Positions 8,850 through 17,635 of a DNA stretch of 44,938 bases are shown piece after piece. How positions within the stretch are numbered: position 1 is the stretch's first letter; every line of letters begins with the position of its first letter. The position numbers were made by a program, and so were the translations under genes. The notes beneath the pieces are model-generated. The model ran no database searches and had not been told where the DNA came from. It saw only the letters and a list, made by a program, of their open reading frames with translations. Source of the stretch: Verrucomicrobiota bacterium (GTDB lineage: Bacteria; Verrucomicrobiota; Verrucomicrobiia; Limisphaerales; J093); the NCBI GenBank assembly GCA_016871715.1, contig VHCO01000034.1:1-44938 (forward strand), in the 5' to 3' direction.

Positions 8850-8994
8850 AGATTCAATTAATCGCCATAGTAATAGATGCGAATGGGTGGGGCGTCAAAC
8901 TGCAGGGGGGCGTTTTTTTAACGGGCGCATCGTCCCGGCAGCGGGCGCTGTCGGGCCCGCTCGCGGTCGAGGTTGGCGGGAGAGCGCGCCGCGC

Positions 8995-9405
8995 TCAGAA
9001 GGCGTCGAGCACCTCCGAGACGCCCACCCCACCGTCGATCAAACGGCGGCCGCCCTTCTGGTTTCGGGCCTCGAGGTACTGGACGATGGCCGCGTGCTTC
9101 TTCTCGCGGGCCAAGTCGAGCACGGTCTTGCCCTGGTTGCCCTTGCGGGTGGCGTCTGCGCCCGCTTCGGCGAGAAGCTGCACGATGGCCAGGTCGCCTT
9201 TCAACACCGCATGATGCAACGGGGTCCAGCCGGAGCTGTCCTTGGCGTTGAGGTCCGTGCCGGCGGCGATGTGCTGTTGGATGATCTGCACTTGGCCTTG
9301 TTGGATGGCGGAGTGCAGCGGGGTATAGGGGCCCTTGCGCCCGCAGCCGGTGGTCGCCCAGGCCACGGAACAGACCACGACCAGCCAGAAGACATGTCGG
9401 TTCAT
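8995..9405 (-). CDS. Small ankyrin-repeat lipoprotein
   Basis: A 136-residue protein. It begins with a lipoprotein signal (FWLVVVCSVAWATTGC; Cys21). About three ankyrin repeats follow: YTPLHSAIQQGQVQIIQQHI, then GWTPLHHAVLKGDLAIVQLL and GKTVLDLAREKKHAAIVQYL. Ankyrin repeats bind proteins; no partner is evident. A hairpin at 8940-8961 (AGCGGGC/GCCCGCT) lies just past its stop and might terminate it. It lies 56 bp downstream of the Ala-rich protein gene on the same strand. Confidence 0.85.
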   Translation of the reverse strand: MNRHVFWLVVVCSVAWATTGCGRKGPYTPLHSAIQQGQVQIIQQHIAAGTDLNAKDSSGWTPLHHAVLKGDLAIVQLLAEAGADATRKGNQGKTVLDLAREKKHAAIVQYLEARNQKGGRRLIDGGVGVSEVLDAF

Positions 9406-9461
9406 ACGCCGGTCGTGGTAGTCCTTTCCCGGCGGCTTGGCGAGTCGGAAAACGCGGGCGC

Positions 9462-10223
9462 CTAAGGCCGGGCGTAGTCGGCGCCGTAGGTGGCCAGGCC
9501 GCTCACCGAGGCCGGCTGCGAGCGAGCGCCGAACGGAGTTGACGCCGGGTTGATCGGCTCGTCGTCAAGCCGCACGGTCGGGCCGGTGGGATCGGCCGCC
9601 TTGGGCGGTTGCACGATGACGTTGGGCCGGCCGCGCAGTGGAAACGGTGTCGAGGCCGCATTGATGGCAAAGTCTTTGAGGGCCAAGTTCGGCGCGGTGT
9701 CACCTTCGCCGCCGGGCACTGTACTCGCGGGCTTGGCTGCGGAGCTCAGTTCCACCCGCCTCACCGCCGCCGCCGGGACTGCCGCCGCAACATTCACCGC
9801 CGCCGCCGGTACGGCCTGCGACAATGAACTCACCAACTCCCGCGCCCGGTTGGGCGCAGCCAGCGCGGCCGCGCGGGCAATGGGGGCTGCCTGCTCGGGG
9901 CGCAGTTCCGCCGCCGCCACGGCCGTGGCCACGGCGACCTCTGGGGCCGCGGCCGCGATGGCCGCCACCAAGGCGGGGGCTAACGCGGGGTGTCGGCCGA
10001 CAATCACGCGCACGCTAGCCAGAGCGAGTTCGAGCCGTTCGGCGGCTTTCGCTTGGGCGACGAGTCGCGCCGCCACAGCCGGCAGTTCAAGTAAGGGTTT
10101 GCCCTTGATCGCCTTGGTTACACCCAGGGCGGGTGTGTCCGCGCCAGCCAGCACCGACACGGAGGCAGCCAATGTGATCACCGCCGCGATTCCGCAGAAT
10201 CGGGCAAAATTCAAGGTCTTCAT
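9462..10223 (-). CDS. Ala-rich secreted protein of unknown function
   Basis: A 253-residue protein with a signal peptide (CGIAAVITLAASVSVLAGA). Residues ~45-165 are very rich in Ala, Val and Pro, with amphipathic helical segments in which PALAPALV, APEVAVA and RPEQAAPIA recur at roughly 30-residue spacing, suggesting degenerate helical repeats. The C-terminal third is low in Ala and holds a duplicated motif: INAASTPFPLRGRP and, about 35 residues later, INPASTPFGARSQP. I do not recognise the family. Codon use looks normal for the window. Confidence 0.75.
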   Translation of the reverse strand: MKTLNFARFCGIAAVITLAASVSVLAGADTPALGVTKAIKGKPLLELPAVAARLVAQAKAAERLELALASVRVIVGRHPALAPALVAAIAAAAPEVAVATAVAAAELRPEQAAPIARAAALAAPNRARELVSSLSQAVPAAAVNVAAAVPAAAVRRVELSSAAKPASTVPGGEGDTAPNLALKDFAINAASTPFPLRGRPNVIVQPPKAADPTGPTVRLDDEPINPASTPFGARSQPASVSGLATYGADYARP

Positions 10224-10317
10224 ACCTCAAGTTCGATTCGCACGAGTACCCACCCGGCGTCTTATCGGCTGGGACCAGCCCGGACTTAAGGAGAAAATGA
10301 CCCGCGGAAATCGGAGC

Positions 10318-13300
10318 TCACCGGTGCGACACGAGGCCGCCCGAGGGATCAACCGTGATCTCGCGAGCGTTCGGGGGCAGATCCACCTGCGTCCGTCGGC
10401 CCCCCGGCCAACGAACCTCGAGCTGGGTCGCCGGCTCCGGCATCGCCAACACCTGCACGGGACTGTCCTGGGACCAATACCCTGAGCCGGCATGGAGTTC
10501 GCGCGCGGGACCGAAGCTCTCGCCGCGGCGGAGGCGCAAGACCGCACCAACGGCGGTGGGATTGCCCGGTGGGCCATGGAGGCGGACACGCAAGCCGGGT
10601 CGAGCCCGGGTGTTGCGGAAGAGCTTGGTCTGAGCTCCGTTTTGCGTCACCACCAGATCCACCCGGCCGTCTTGGTTGTAGTCCGAGAGCGCACAGCCGC
10701 GCTGCTCGCCATAGACCAAGAGCCCGCTCTCTTGGCCGGGCACAGGCTGCAGTCCGCCGCAGCCGTCCCCGCGCAGCCACAGGCCGCGGCCGGCGTCGTG
10801 GCGACTGTACTCCAGCGTGGTGGCGAAGAAGTTCTGGCTGAGGAAAAGGTCCTCGAAACCATCGCCGTCCAAGTCGCCGGCGCAGATGCCAAAGACGGGG
10901 GCGAACTGCGCCTCGGCCGGCAACTCGCGAGCGACGAAATGGTCGCCGCGGTTCAGGAAGACCATGCTGGCGAGCGAGCGGACTTCGAGCCGGTCCGCCC
11001 GCTGCAACCGCGCGCCATAGATCTGCGCCAGCGTCGAGGTGCCGTAAGCCTCGAAGCTCTCGATGTGCTCTTGGATGAACGGCAAGGCCGCCCGCACGGC
11101 CAAGTAACCGCGTTCGGGCACCTCGTGGCCCAAGGCCGGGTTGAAGTATCCCTCGATCAAATCCACGGTGCCGTCCTCGTCCAGATCGCCGTAGTAGAGC
11201 AGGCGCGGGTGCGCGTAGCTCAAGTCCCGCCGATACTTGAGGTTCAGGCCCCAGTTGCCCGCCACCAGGTCCAGACGGCCGTCCCCGTCCAGATCTGCGG
11301 CGGTCAGCCCGGTCCACCAGCCGGTCAGGCCACTCAGGCGAACGGGGGCCTGCAAAGCGGCCGGGGCGGGCCACTCGAGCGGGGCGTCCCACTCGACGAA
11401 CTCGCGGCCGTCGTTCCGAAAGATGCGGATCGGGCCCCACTCGCAAGCCAGCGCCAACTCCGGGCGGCCGTCGTTGTCCAGGTCGCTGAACACGGCGCTG
11501 CTGACCAGGCCCACCTTCTCGAAGCGTTGCCGCAGCCCCAGGCGCCCGCCTTGGTTGCGCAACAACAAGGAATCGGCCGGCTCGGGATAGCGCCCCGGCA
11601 CCACCCGCCCCCCGATGAAAAGGTCCAAGGCGCCATCGCCATCGACGTCGGCCAGCGCCAAGGGACCAGCGCTAGACCGCTGCCCCAGGACACTGTCGCC
11701 GGAAACCGAGCGTTGGAAGTCGAAGAGGCGCAGGCAGCCGCCGTTGGTTTGCCCATCCTCATAGTTGGCGGCGCCCACGAAAAGGGTGTGGCCGATCCCC
11801 AGGACGGTGGTCTGGTCGCGCGGGGCCGGGCGATTGACCAACTCTTGCGTCTGCGCGCGGAACCCGCCCTCGCGATCGTTGAGGAACACCCCGAGCGGCC
11901 CACCCCGGCCGCTGGCAATCGTCAAGTCGTCCCAGCCGTCGCCGTCCACATCGTGCCAAGCCACGCCCGGGCCCAGTTGGCTGAGCCGATGGGGCAGGAG
12001 CGGTTGCCGCTCGAAGTCGTCGAATGGGTCCTCGTGGTGGCGGTGATCGAGCAGGTCGCTGACGTCGGTGAACCAGGGAGGCGAGGCGCCCGCGGGATCC
12101 GCAGCGAGGGACGGCGGCGCACCGGCCGCTGCCTCAACCACCGGTTCCTCGAGTTCATAGAGGCGATTGGGCTGGGCGTCGCTCACGAGGCTGCGTTGCC
12201 CACTCCGCCAAACGACCGCCACCTCGAGCCGGTTCGTCAGCGTGCCAGTGGCGAAGGTCCGAAGCGGGTCCGCCCCCGAGAGGTAACGGCCGCCGCAAAT
12301 GACTTCTTGGCTTTGGCGAACCGGTCCGCCGGAAACGACCAGCTTGGCGCCAATGCCTTGCCGGTTACCGGCCCGACCGCGGAGTCGGACTGCGAGGCGC
12401 GGTGCCGGACTGTCGTTACGGTACATGCCGGCCTCTTCGTTGAGCTTGTTCACCAAGACATCCAGATCCCCGTCGCTGTCCAGGTCGGCCAGGGCGGTGC
12501 CTTGCGAAACGCCCACGTCCCCGAAGCCCCACGGGCGGCCGACTTCTTCGAACGTGAGATTGCCTCGGTTACGAAACACCAGGCTCGGTGTGCTGAAGTC
12601 CGGAAGCAGACCGACCAGCGCGACGAGGTCGGCTTGCGTGAGGGGTCGAGCGGCACGGGCGGCGTCGATGCGGTTCTGCATGTCGACGTTCTGGAAATCG
12701 CGCAGTTGCCCATTGGGAATGAGAATGTCCTCGTAACCGTCAAGATCGACGTCCAGCAACACGGGTGCCCAGGACCAGTTCGAGGCCTCGACGCCGGCGT
12801 AGTAACCGATCTCGGCGAAGGTGGCATCGCCGCGGTTGAGCTGAAGGGTGTTGCGCCAGACTTGCGGACGTTGGTCGTACAACCCGATGGGCCAGGCGAT
12901 GGGCCGTTGCGTGCTGACCTGGGTGTGGCGATCCCGATGGGCGGTGGCCAACATGTCCACAATCATGAGGTCCACATGCCCGTCCCGGTTCAGATCGCCA
13001 AAATCCAATCCCATCGAAAACGTCGACGTGGTCCGCACCGCCAACCGGGCGATCGCGCGGAGTCGGCCCCGGCCGTCGTTGATCCAGAAACGGTCCGGAC
13101 TCCAAAGATCGTTGCACACGTACAAATCCGGCGCCCCATCGCCGTTCACATCGTGGAACTGCGCCGATAAACCCCAGTCCCGCGGCGGCTCGGTCAGCGG
13201 GCGGCCGTCCTCATCCAGAAAGCTCCCGCCAGTGAACGAGACCGGCTGGAACCTGCCCCGGCCATCGTTAAGGTAAAGCGCGTCCGGCTCGCCCCACTCG

Positions 13301-14115
13301 AGGACTTCCCCAGACGAACTCAGCGAAAAGCGATTGGTCAACTCGGGCGAGGTGGCCGGCACCTCGTTGACGAACGCCACCACCGGCTGCCCCTCGACCA
13401 CCTGGATCCGAAAGGTCGTCTTGGGCTGATCCATCACCGTCGTGGTCCGGTAGTTGACCGCGTACAGGTCCAAGTCCCCATCCCCGTCCACGTCCGCCAG
13501 CGCCAACGACATCCCACCCGCTGAAGAGGCCACGCCGGCGGCCTCGGTGACCTCCTGAAACCGCGCGGCCCCATCGTTCGCAAACACCCGCACCCCGTGC
13601 CCGAGCGTGTTGAGGAGCAGATCCGAGTCGCCATCACCGTCGATGTCCGCGAACACCGCCGCGGTCGTGTCCCAACCCCGACCGGCCACGCCCGCCTCGG
13701 CCGTGATGTCCGCAAACCTCCACCCGCCCAAGTTCCGGTACAACGCGTTGCCGCTGTCCAACCCGCAAAAGAAAACGTCGCACCAGCCGTCCCCGTCCAC
13801 ATCGCCCGCCGCTACCCCAGCGCCGCTAAGCAGGTTCCGATTCACAATGCTGCGGGCGTTGTCCAGCAGGTTTGTGAAGCGGAGGCCGGTGGTTGAACTC
13901 GATAGGCGCGTGAAGCCGGTCTTGCCGTCCTGCGGGACCGTCAGGGCCAGCCACCGGTGGCCGGTTTCTGGACGCCAGTCCAGCGCGGGCGCCGCTGCCG
14001 CCGGTGTACCGCCGTGCAACGCTACCAACCAGCATGCCACCCACCACATGGCCCGAACCCCCGGCCCGGCACCGGTCGGCGTCGCGGTGCCCGCATGCAA
14101 CGGAGCGACGGCCAT
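10318..14115 (-). CDS. Giant FG-GAP/VCBS repeat protein with two ASPIC/UnbV domains
   Basis: About 1,265 residues. More than ten calcium-binding FG-GAP/VCBS motifs of the DxDGDGxxD type (GDVDGDGWCDVFF, ADIDGDGDSDLLL, VDLDGYEDILIPNG, GDLDGDGFEDLFL) build one or two beta-propellers. Two ASPIC/UnbV domains are visible: one mid-protein, around GIGAKLVVSGGPVRQSQEV and SGADPLRTFATG, and one at the C-terminus, around GAVLRLRRGESFGPARELHAG. A signal-like hydrophobic segment (MWWVACWLVALHGGTPAAAA) points to export. The start is uncertain: GTG 14130, ATG 14115 and ATG 14049 are in frame; I chose 14115 for its GGGG box and closeness to the gene upstream. Family members are surface-exposed binding or adhesion-type proteins of unknown ligand. 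It is probably cotranscribed with the two small genes upstream. Confidence 0.88.
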   Translation of the reverse strand: MAVAPLHAGTATPTGAGPGVRAMWWVACWLVALHGGTPAAAAPALDWRPETGHRWLALTVPQDGKTGFTRLSSSTTGLRFTNLLDNARSIVNRNLLSGAGVAAGDVDGDGWCDVFFCGLDSGNALYRNLGGWRFADITAEAGVAGRGWDTTAAVFADIDGDGDSDLLLNTLGHGVRVFANDGAARFQEVTEAAGVASSAGGMSLALADVDGDGDLDLYAVNYRTTTVMDQPKTTFRIQVVEGQPVVAFVNEVPATSPELTNRFSLSSSGEVLEWGEPDALYLNDGRGRFQPVSFTGGSFLDEDGRPLTEPPRDWGLSAQFHDVNGDGAPDLYVCNDLWSPDRFWINDGRGRLRAIARLAVRTTSTFSMGLDFGDLNRDGHVDLMIVDMLATAHRDRHTQVSTQRPIAWPIGLYDQRPQVWRNTLQLNRGDATFAEIGYYAGVEASNWSWAPVLLDVDLDGYEDILIPNGQLRDFQNVDMQNRIDAARAARPLTQADLVALVGLLPDFSTPSLVFRNRGNLTFEEVGRPWGFGDVGVSQGTALADLDSDGDLDVLVNKLNEEAGMYRNDSPAPRLAVRLRGRAGNRQGIGAKLVVSGGPVRQSQEVICGGRYLSGADPLRTFATGTLTNRLEVAVVWRSGQRSLVSDAQPNRLYELEEPVVEAAAGAPPSLAADPAGASPPWFTDVSDLLDHRHHEDPFDDFERQPLLPHRLSQLGPGVAWHDVDGDGWDDLTIASGRGGPLGVFLNDREGGFRAQTQELVNRPAPRDQTTVLGIGHTLFVGAANYEDGQTNGGCLRLFDFQRSVSGDSVLGQRSSAGPLALADVDGDGALDLFIGGRVVPGRYPEPADSLLLRNQGGRLGLRQRFEKVGLVSSAVFSDLDNDGRPELALACEWGPIRIFRNDGREFVEWDAPLEWPAPAALQAPVRLSGLTGWWTGLTAADLDGDGRLDLVAGNWGLNLKYRRDLSYAHPRLLYYGDLDEDGTVDLIEGYFNPALGHEVPERGYLAVRAALPFIQEHIESFEAYGTSTLAQIYGARLQRADRLEVRSLASMVFLNRGDHFVARELPAEAQFAPVFGICAGDLDGDGFEDLFLSQNFFATTLEYSRHDAGRGLWLRGDGCGGLQPVPGQESGLLVYGEQRGCALSDYNQDGRVDLVVTQNGAQTKLFRNTRARPGLRVRLHGPPGNPTAVGAVLRLRRGESFGPARELHAGSGYWSQDSPVQVLAMPEPATQLEVRWPGGRRTQVDLPPNAREITVDPSGGLVSHR

Positions 14116-14136
14116 GGTCAAGCGCCCCACGACCGT

Positions 14137-14415
14137 TCAGCTCCCCTGGCGGACCTTCTCCTTCTTTTCCTCGAGCTCGGCCTGTAAAGATTTCCGGTCG
14201 CTGGCCAGTTGGCGTCGGAGCTGGGTGGCAGCCTCGAGATCGTCGCCAGCTTCCGCCCGGGCCAGTTGGCCCTTCACGAAGATCTCGCGTTCGGCAATCT
14301 TGGCGCCATAAACTGAGTCGAGCTCCGCCAGTTGCCGCTTCTGTTCGTCGGTCAGTTTCTTCACCGGCTCAGCCTTGCTCAGCCGCTCCATCGCCAGTTC
14401 ATAGGCAGATTTCAT
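14137..14415 (-). CDS. 92-residue coiled-coil protein, unknown function
   Basis: A short, highly charged, soluble protein without signal or membrane segment. It is predicted to be nearly all alpha-helical: KLTDEQKRQLAELDSVYGAK, then RRQLASDRKSLQAELEEKKE. It starts 22 bp after the TPR gene stops and ends 21 bp before the chosen start of the FG-GAP gene, so the three look like one transcript. I do not recognise a characterised family; similar short proteins are common as conserved hypotheticals in Verrucomicrobiota (recollection, not checked). Confidence 0.75.
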   Translation of the reverse strand: MKSAYELAMERLSKAEPVKKLTDEQKRQLAELDSVYGAKIAEREIFVKGQLARAEAGDDLEAATQLRRQLASDRKSLQAELEEKKEKVRQGS

Positions 14416-14437
14416 AGGGACTTGTCAGAGTCGAGGG

Positions 14438-14923
14438 CTAGCCGCCAGCCTCGCCGGGCGGCCCCTGGTTCTTCTTCTGCTTCCACGGCATGTCGGGAAA
14501 CTGGTCTGGCGGCGGCGGGACGGGCAGCCGGGCTTTCGCCAGCCCGAGCCCTGCATCGTCCTCCGCAGCCGGTTTAGGTGGCGCCAGGTTCCCGCGCCAA
14601 GAGGCAATCCGCGCCTGCAACCCATGATGTTCGGCTGCGGCCTTGTTGCCGGCTTTGAGATAGAACAGCGAGAGGTTCGTGTGGACCAACTGTTCCTGCG
14701 GCCGGAGCTTCTCGGCCTTGTGGCCCTCGGCGATCGCGCGGACGTAGTCGCCCAGCCGGCAATGCGCCATGCCCAACGAAAGTTGCGCGTCGAAATGCCC
14801 CGGCGCCACCGTCAGGATCGCCTCGAGCTTCGCCGCCGCCCCCGCATAGTCGCCCGTGCTGAACGCGAACATGGCGTCGTCGTATGCTTCCTCGTGCATT
14901 GGCGTCATGGGACCTTCCACCAC
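14438..14923 (-). CDS. TPR protein
   Basis: A 161-residue protein with about three tetratricopeptide repeats (AMFAFSTGDYAGAAAKLEAI, then AQLSLGMAHCRLGDYVRAIA and VHTNLSLFYLKAGNKAAAEH) and a Pro-rich, charged C-terminal tail. ATGs at 14908 and 14899 are alternative starts. No signal peptide is seen, so it is likely cytoplasmic. It is the first gene of the group leading into the FG-GAP protein; TPRs generally mediate protein contacts, but the partner is unknown. Confidence 0.85.
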   Translation of the reverse strand: MVEGPMTPMHEEAYDDAMFAFSTGDYAGAAAKLEAILTVAPGHFDAQLSLGMAHCRLGDYVRAIAEGHKAEKLRPQEQLVHTNLSLFYLKAGNKAAAEHHGLQARIASWRGNLAPPKPAAEDDAGLGLAKARLPVPPPPDQFPDMPWKQKKNQGPPGEAGG

Positions 14924-15285
14924 CGCGGGCGGACCCGACCAGCAAACCCGTCCCCCGCCCTGGAAGAAAGGAAAATCTTCCGTCTTCTGGACGTGCGGGC
15001 GCCTGAGCCCGATCCCGCGCGGAGGGCGGAGGGCGGACGGTCGCCTCGGCCCCCGGGTCGGGAGGAAGCAAGCACCCCGCTCTAGCCTCAGCCCCGTGGG
15101 CGCGCACCTGCGATCCGACTTCCAATCCCCCAGGTGAGCCCGCGGACTGAAGCGACCGCTTTGTCGTCGCTAACATCGGCACCAGGTCGGATGTCACAAT
15201 ATGACGGATTTATAATAGTTGACACTGACCGTATCGCCCTCGGCTAAGGCGCGCCCCGTTCCAAACGCATCTCGCGACTCCCCGC
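14924..15285. other. Intergenic stretch, 362 bp
   Basis: No supportable gene. It holds one copy of the GTTGACA motif at about 15205-15228 and presumably the promoter of the TPR group. The rest is GC-rich with no clear repeat that I could find. Confidence 0.6.
15205..15228 (+). repeat. Intergenic GTTGACA motif, copy d
   Basis: GACGGATTTATAATAGTTGACACTG core; ATAGTTGACA at 15215-15224 is preceded by TATAAT-like A/T DNA. Copy e at 15768-15790 matches closely and in the same orientation. The two flank the cupin gene. Confidence 0.6.
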
Positions 15286-15699
15286 TCACCCGCCCAACAC
15301 CACCTCGCGCACGGTATCCGGTCGGGCCGGATCGTGCGGTTCAGTGTTGAAGGCGATCAGGATCATCGAGCCCGGACCGGGGTTTTGGAAGGCGTGGGCG
15401 AGGCCGGGTGGGAACGTGAACCGCATCGCCTGCCCCGCCGGCACTTCCACATCACGCAACTCCCCCCCAGCGCGTTCCCGGAAGCGCACGCGTGCTGGGC
15501 CGAGCACGACCGTGATTTCCGTGCCCCGCCGATGATAATGGTTGCCGCGGATCTGCCCCGGCTCCGTCAGCACCAAATGGACGTTCTGCTGTTGTTGCAT
15601 GGTCGCCCCGCCGATCGGCTCGAGCACCAGGCCGCGCGCATCGCCAATCCACGAGACCGGTTCCACCACCGCCCCCGCCGCTTCTGCTGTCGTTGTCAT
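15286..15699 (-). CDS. Cupin-domain protein (sugar-epimerase/FdtA-like)
   Basis: A 137-residue single-domain cupin: RGNHYHRRGTEITVVLGPAR carries the metal-type first cupin box (His, His, Glu), and VPAGQAMRFTFPPGLAHAFQN the second with its His. The pattern (HYHRRGTE, PPGLAHAF) is like that of WxcM/FdtA sugar-nucleotide isomerase-type cupins, but also of small unassigned cupins, so substrate is open. An upstream ATG at 15720 exists; I preferred 15699 because a GGAGG box precedes it, though close. No sugar-nucleotide genes are adjacent. Confidence 0.82.
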   Translation of the reverse strand: MTTTAEAAGAVVEPVSWIGDARGLVLEPIGGATMQQQQNVHLVLTEPGQIRGNHYHRRGTEITVVLGPARVRFRERAGGELRDVEVPAGQAMRFTFPPGLAHAFQNPGPGSMILIAFNTEPHDPARPDTVREVVLGG

Positions 15700-15767
15700 C
15701 TGCCTCCGAGCCAAGGCCATCCGGCGCCACTTGTCCAGCCTGCCCTCCCTCTATCCGCAAGATCTGA

Positions 15768-15790
15768 CAGATTTTTAATTGTTGACACTG
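15768..15790 (+). repeat. Intergenic GTTGACA motif, copy e
   Basis: ATTGTTGACA at 15778-15787, preceded by CAGATTTTTA. It is nearly the same as copy d over about 24 bp. It lies between the divergent cupin gene and zwf, so it may be a regulatory or promoter element for either. Confidence 0.6.
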
Positions 15791-15959
15791 CACAATGATA
15801 TTCCCCTACGGGAGAGTGTCAGATGCGCCCCTTTCTTTCACCTTTCTGTCACCGGGGGAAGACGATGGGGGGTGCGGACGATGGGTTGAACTTCAGGCTG
15901 GGTTTCGTCATGGTGGGTGCGTGGACCGCCACGAACCTGCCCAGCATCTGGACGAGTTG

Positions 15960-17492
15960 ATGATCTGTCGGCTGAGCGACGGGCCGCGTGCGCTGACGCC
16001 GTGCAGCATCGTGATCTTTGGCGCAAGCGGAGATCTGACGGCGCGCAAGCTCATCCCCGCGTTGTATCACCTGCACGGCGAGCAGTTGTTGCCCGAGCCG
16101 CTGCGAGTGATCGGGTTTGCCCGACGCGAGAAGACGGACGAGTCCTGGCGCCGGGAACTGCGGGAGGCTCTCGAGCAGTTCTCCCGGACGCGGCCGGTGG
16201 ACGCGGGGCAATGGGGGACGTTCGCCTCGAATCTGCACTATTGCCGGGGCGATCTGACTGAGGCGGCCGCTTATCAACGGCTGGCCCGCCAGCTCGAGGG
16301 GTTCGGCGAGGCGGCGCTGGGGCGGAACATCCTGTTCTACTTGGCGGTTTCGCCGAGCCAATTCGGCGCGGTGGTCGAGCATCTGCAACGGGTGGGTTTG
16401 CTGGAGCGGGATCCGCCGATGCCAGCTTGGCAGCGGGTGGTGGTCGAGAAACCGTTCGGTCACGACCTGACCTCGGCGCGCCGGTTGAATGCGGAGTTGA
16501 CGCGGTTCGCGCACGAACAGCAGATCTTCCGGATCGACCATTACCTGGGCAAGGAAACGGTCCAGAACATCCTCATGTTCCGGTTCTCGAATGCGATCTT
16601 CGAGCAGCTCTGGTCGCGCCAGGCGGTGGATCATGTCCAGATCACGGTGAGCGAGCGGCCCGGGGTGGGTGGGCGCGGCGGGTACTACGAGGAGGCCGGG
16701 GCCCTGCGCGATATGGTTCAGAACCACCTGCTCCAGGTGCTGGCGCTGGTGACCATGGAGCCGCCCGTGACGCTCGAGAGCGAGTCGATCCGCGATGAGA
16801 AGGTGAAGCTGCTGAAGTCGATCCGGCCGATCCCCCCCGAGGCGGTGGGCCGGCACGTGGTGCGCGGCCAATACGCGCCCAGCCAGGTGGAAGGCCAGCC
16901 GCTGCCCGGCTACCGCCAGGAGGCGAAGGTGGCGCCGGACTCGGATGTGGAGACCTACGTGGCGCTGCGGTTGTTCATCGACAACTGGCGTTGGTCGGGC
17001 GTTCCCTTCTACCTGCGCACGGGCAAGCACCTGCCGTTGAGCGCCAGTGAAGTGCGGGTGCAGTTTCGGCCCACGCCGCACGTGTTGTTTGCGGCGCGTT
17101 GCGGCGAGACCTTGGATGCCAACGCGCTGACCTTGCGGCTGCAGCCGAACGAGGGGATCTCGCTGCGGTTCAACGGCAAGGTGCCCGGGACGAGTGTGGC
17201 CGTTCGCCCAGTGCGAATGCACTTCAGCTACGACAGCGAGTTTGGGGCGTACACGCCGGAGGCCTACGAACGGTTGCTGCTCGAGGCGCTCGCGGGCGAC
17301 GCCACGCTCTTCATCCGGCGCGATGAAGTCGAGGCGGCCTGGAGCATCGTGGATAGCATTCGGGCAGGGTGGGCCGGGCAGGCGCTGACCGAGGCCGAGT
17401 TTTATCCTGCGGGCTCGTGGGGACCTGCCGGCGCCGATCGACTGCTCGCCGCGGGCGGACACCAGTGGCGCAATCCGCAGCCTGCGAGTTGA
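15960..17492 (+). CDS. zwf: Glucose-6-phosphate 1-dehydrogenase
   Basis: A 510-residue enzyme oxidising glucose-6-phosphate to 6-phosphogluconolactone with NAD(P)+. IVIFGASGDLTARKLIPALY near 18-37 is the dinucleotide-binding loop (GASGDL). The substrate-binding and active-site segment is RIDHYLGKETVQN, with the catalytic His in the following strand region; VVVEKPFGHDL precedes it. Length matches the family. The frame runs open back to 15795, but the extra residues look non-homologous, so I chose the ATG at 15960. It is followed 143 bp later by pgl, giving the first two oxidative pentose phosphate steps. Confidence 0.95.
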   Translation: MICRLSDGPRALTPCSIVIFGASGDLTARKLIPALYHLHGEQLLPEPLRVIGFARREKTDESWRRELREALEQFSRTRPVDAGQWGTFASNLHYCRGDLTEAAAYQRLARQLEGFGEAALGRNILFYLAVSPSQFGAVVEHLQRVGLLERDPPMPAWQRVVVEKPFGHDLTSARRLNAELTRFAHEQQIFRIDHYLGKETVQNILMFRFSNAIFEQLWSRQAVDHVQITVSERPGVGGRGGYYEEAGALRDMVQNHLLQVLALVTMEPPVTLESESIRDEKVKLLKSIRPIPPEAVGRHVVRGQYAPSQVEGQPLPGYRQEAKVAPDSDVETYVALRLFIDNWRWSGVPFYLRTGKHLPLSASEVRVQFRPTPHVLFAARCGETLDANALTLRLQPNEGISLRFNGKVPGTSVAVRPVRMHFSYDSEFGAYTPEAYERLLLEALAGDATLFIRRDEVEAAWSIVDSIRAGWAGQALTEAEFYPAGSWGPAGADRLLAAGGHQWRNPQPAS

Positions 17493-17635
17493 GAGATCCT
17501 ACGCGGGGCTTCCGCATGAGTCGCCGAGACGGACTACAAGTTGGCGCAAGGTGCACGGTCCACAGTCAGGCGAGTGGGTGCGGGCCAGGTGAGGCCTGAG
17601 TGGAAAGTGGAAAGGTGAAGGGAAACCTGGGTGGA

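Noticed and set aside
10492..13170. Plus-strand 892-codon open frame opposite the FG-GAP gene
   Set aside because: It is an antisense shadow: the minus strand has clear repeated calcium-binding motifs and the plus frame has no domain signal.
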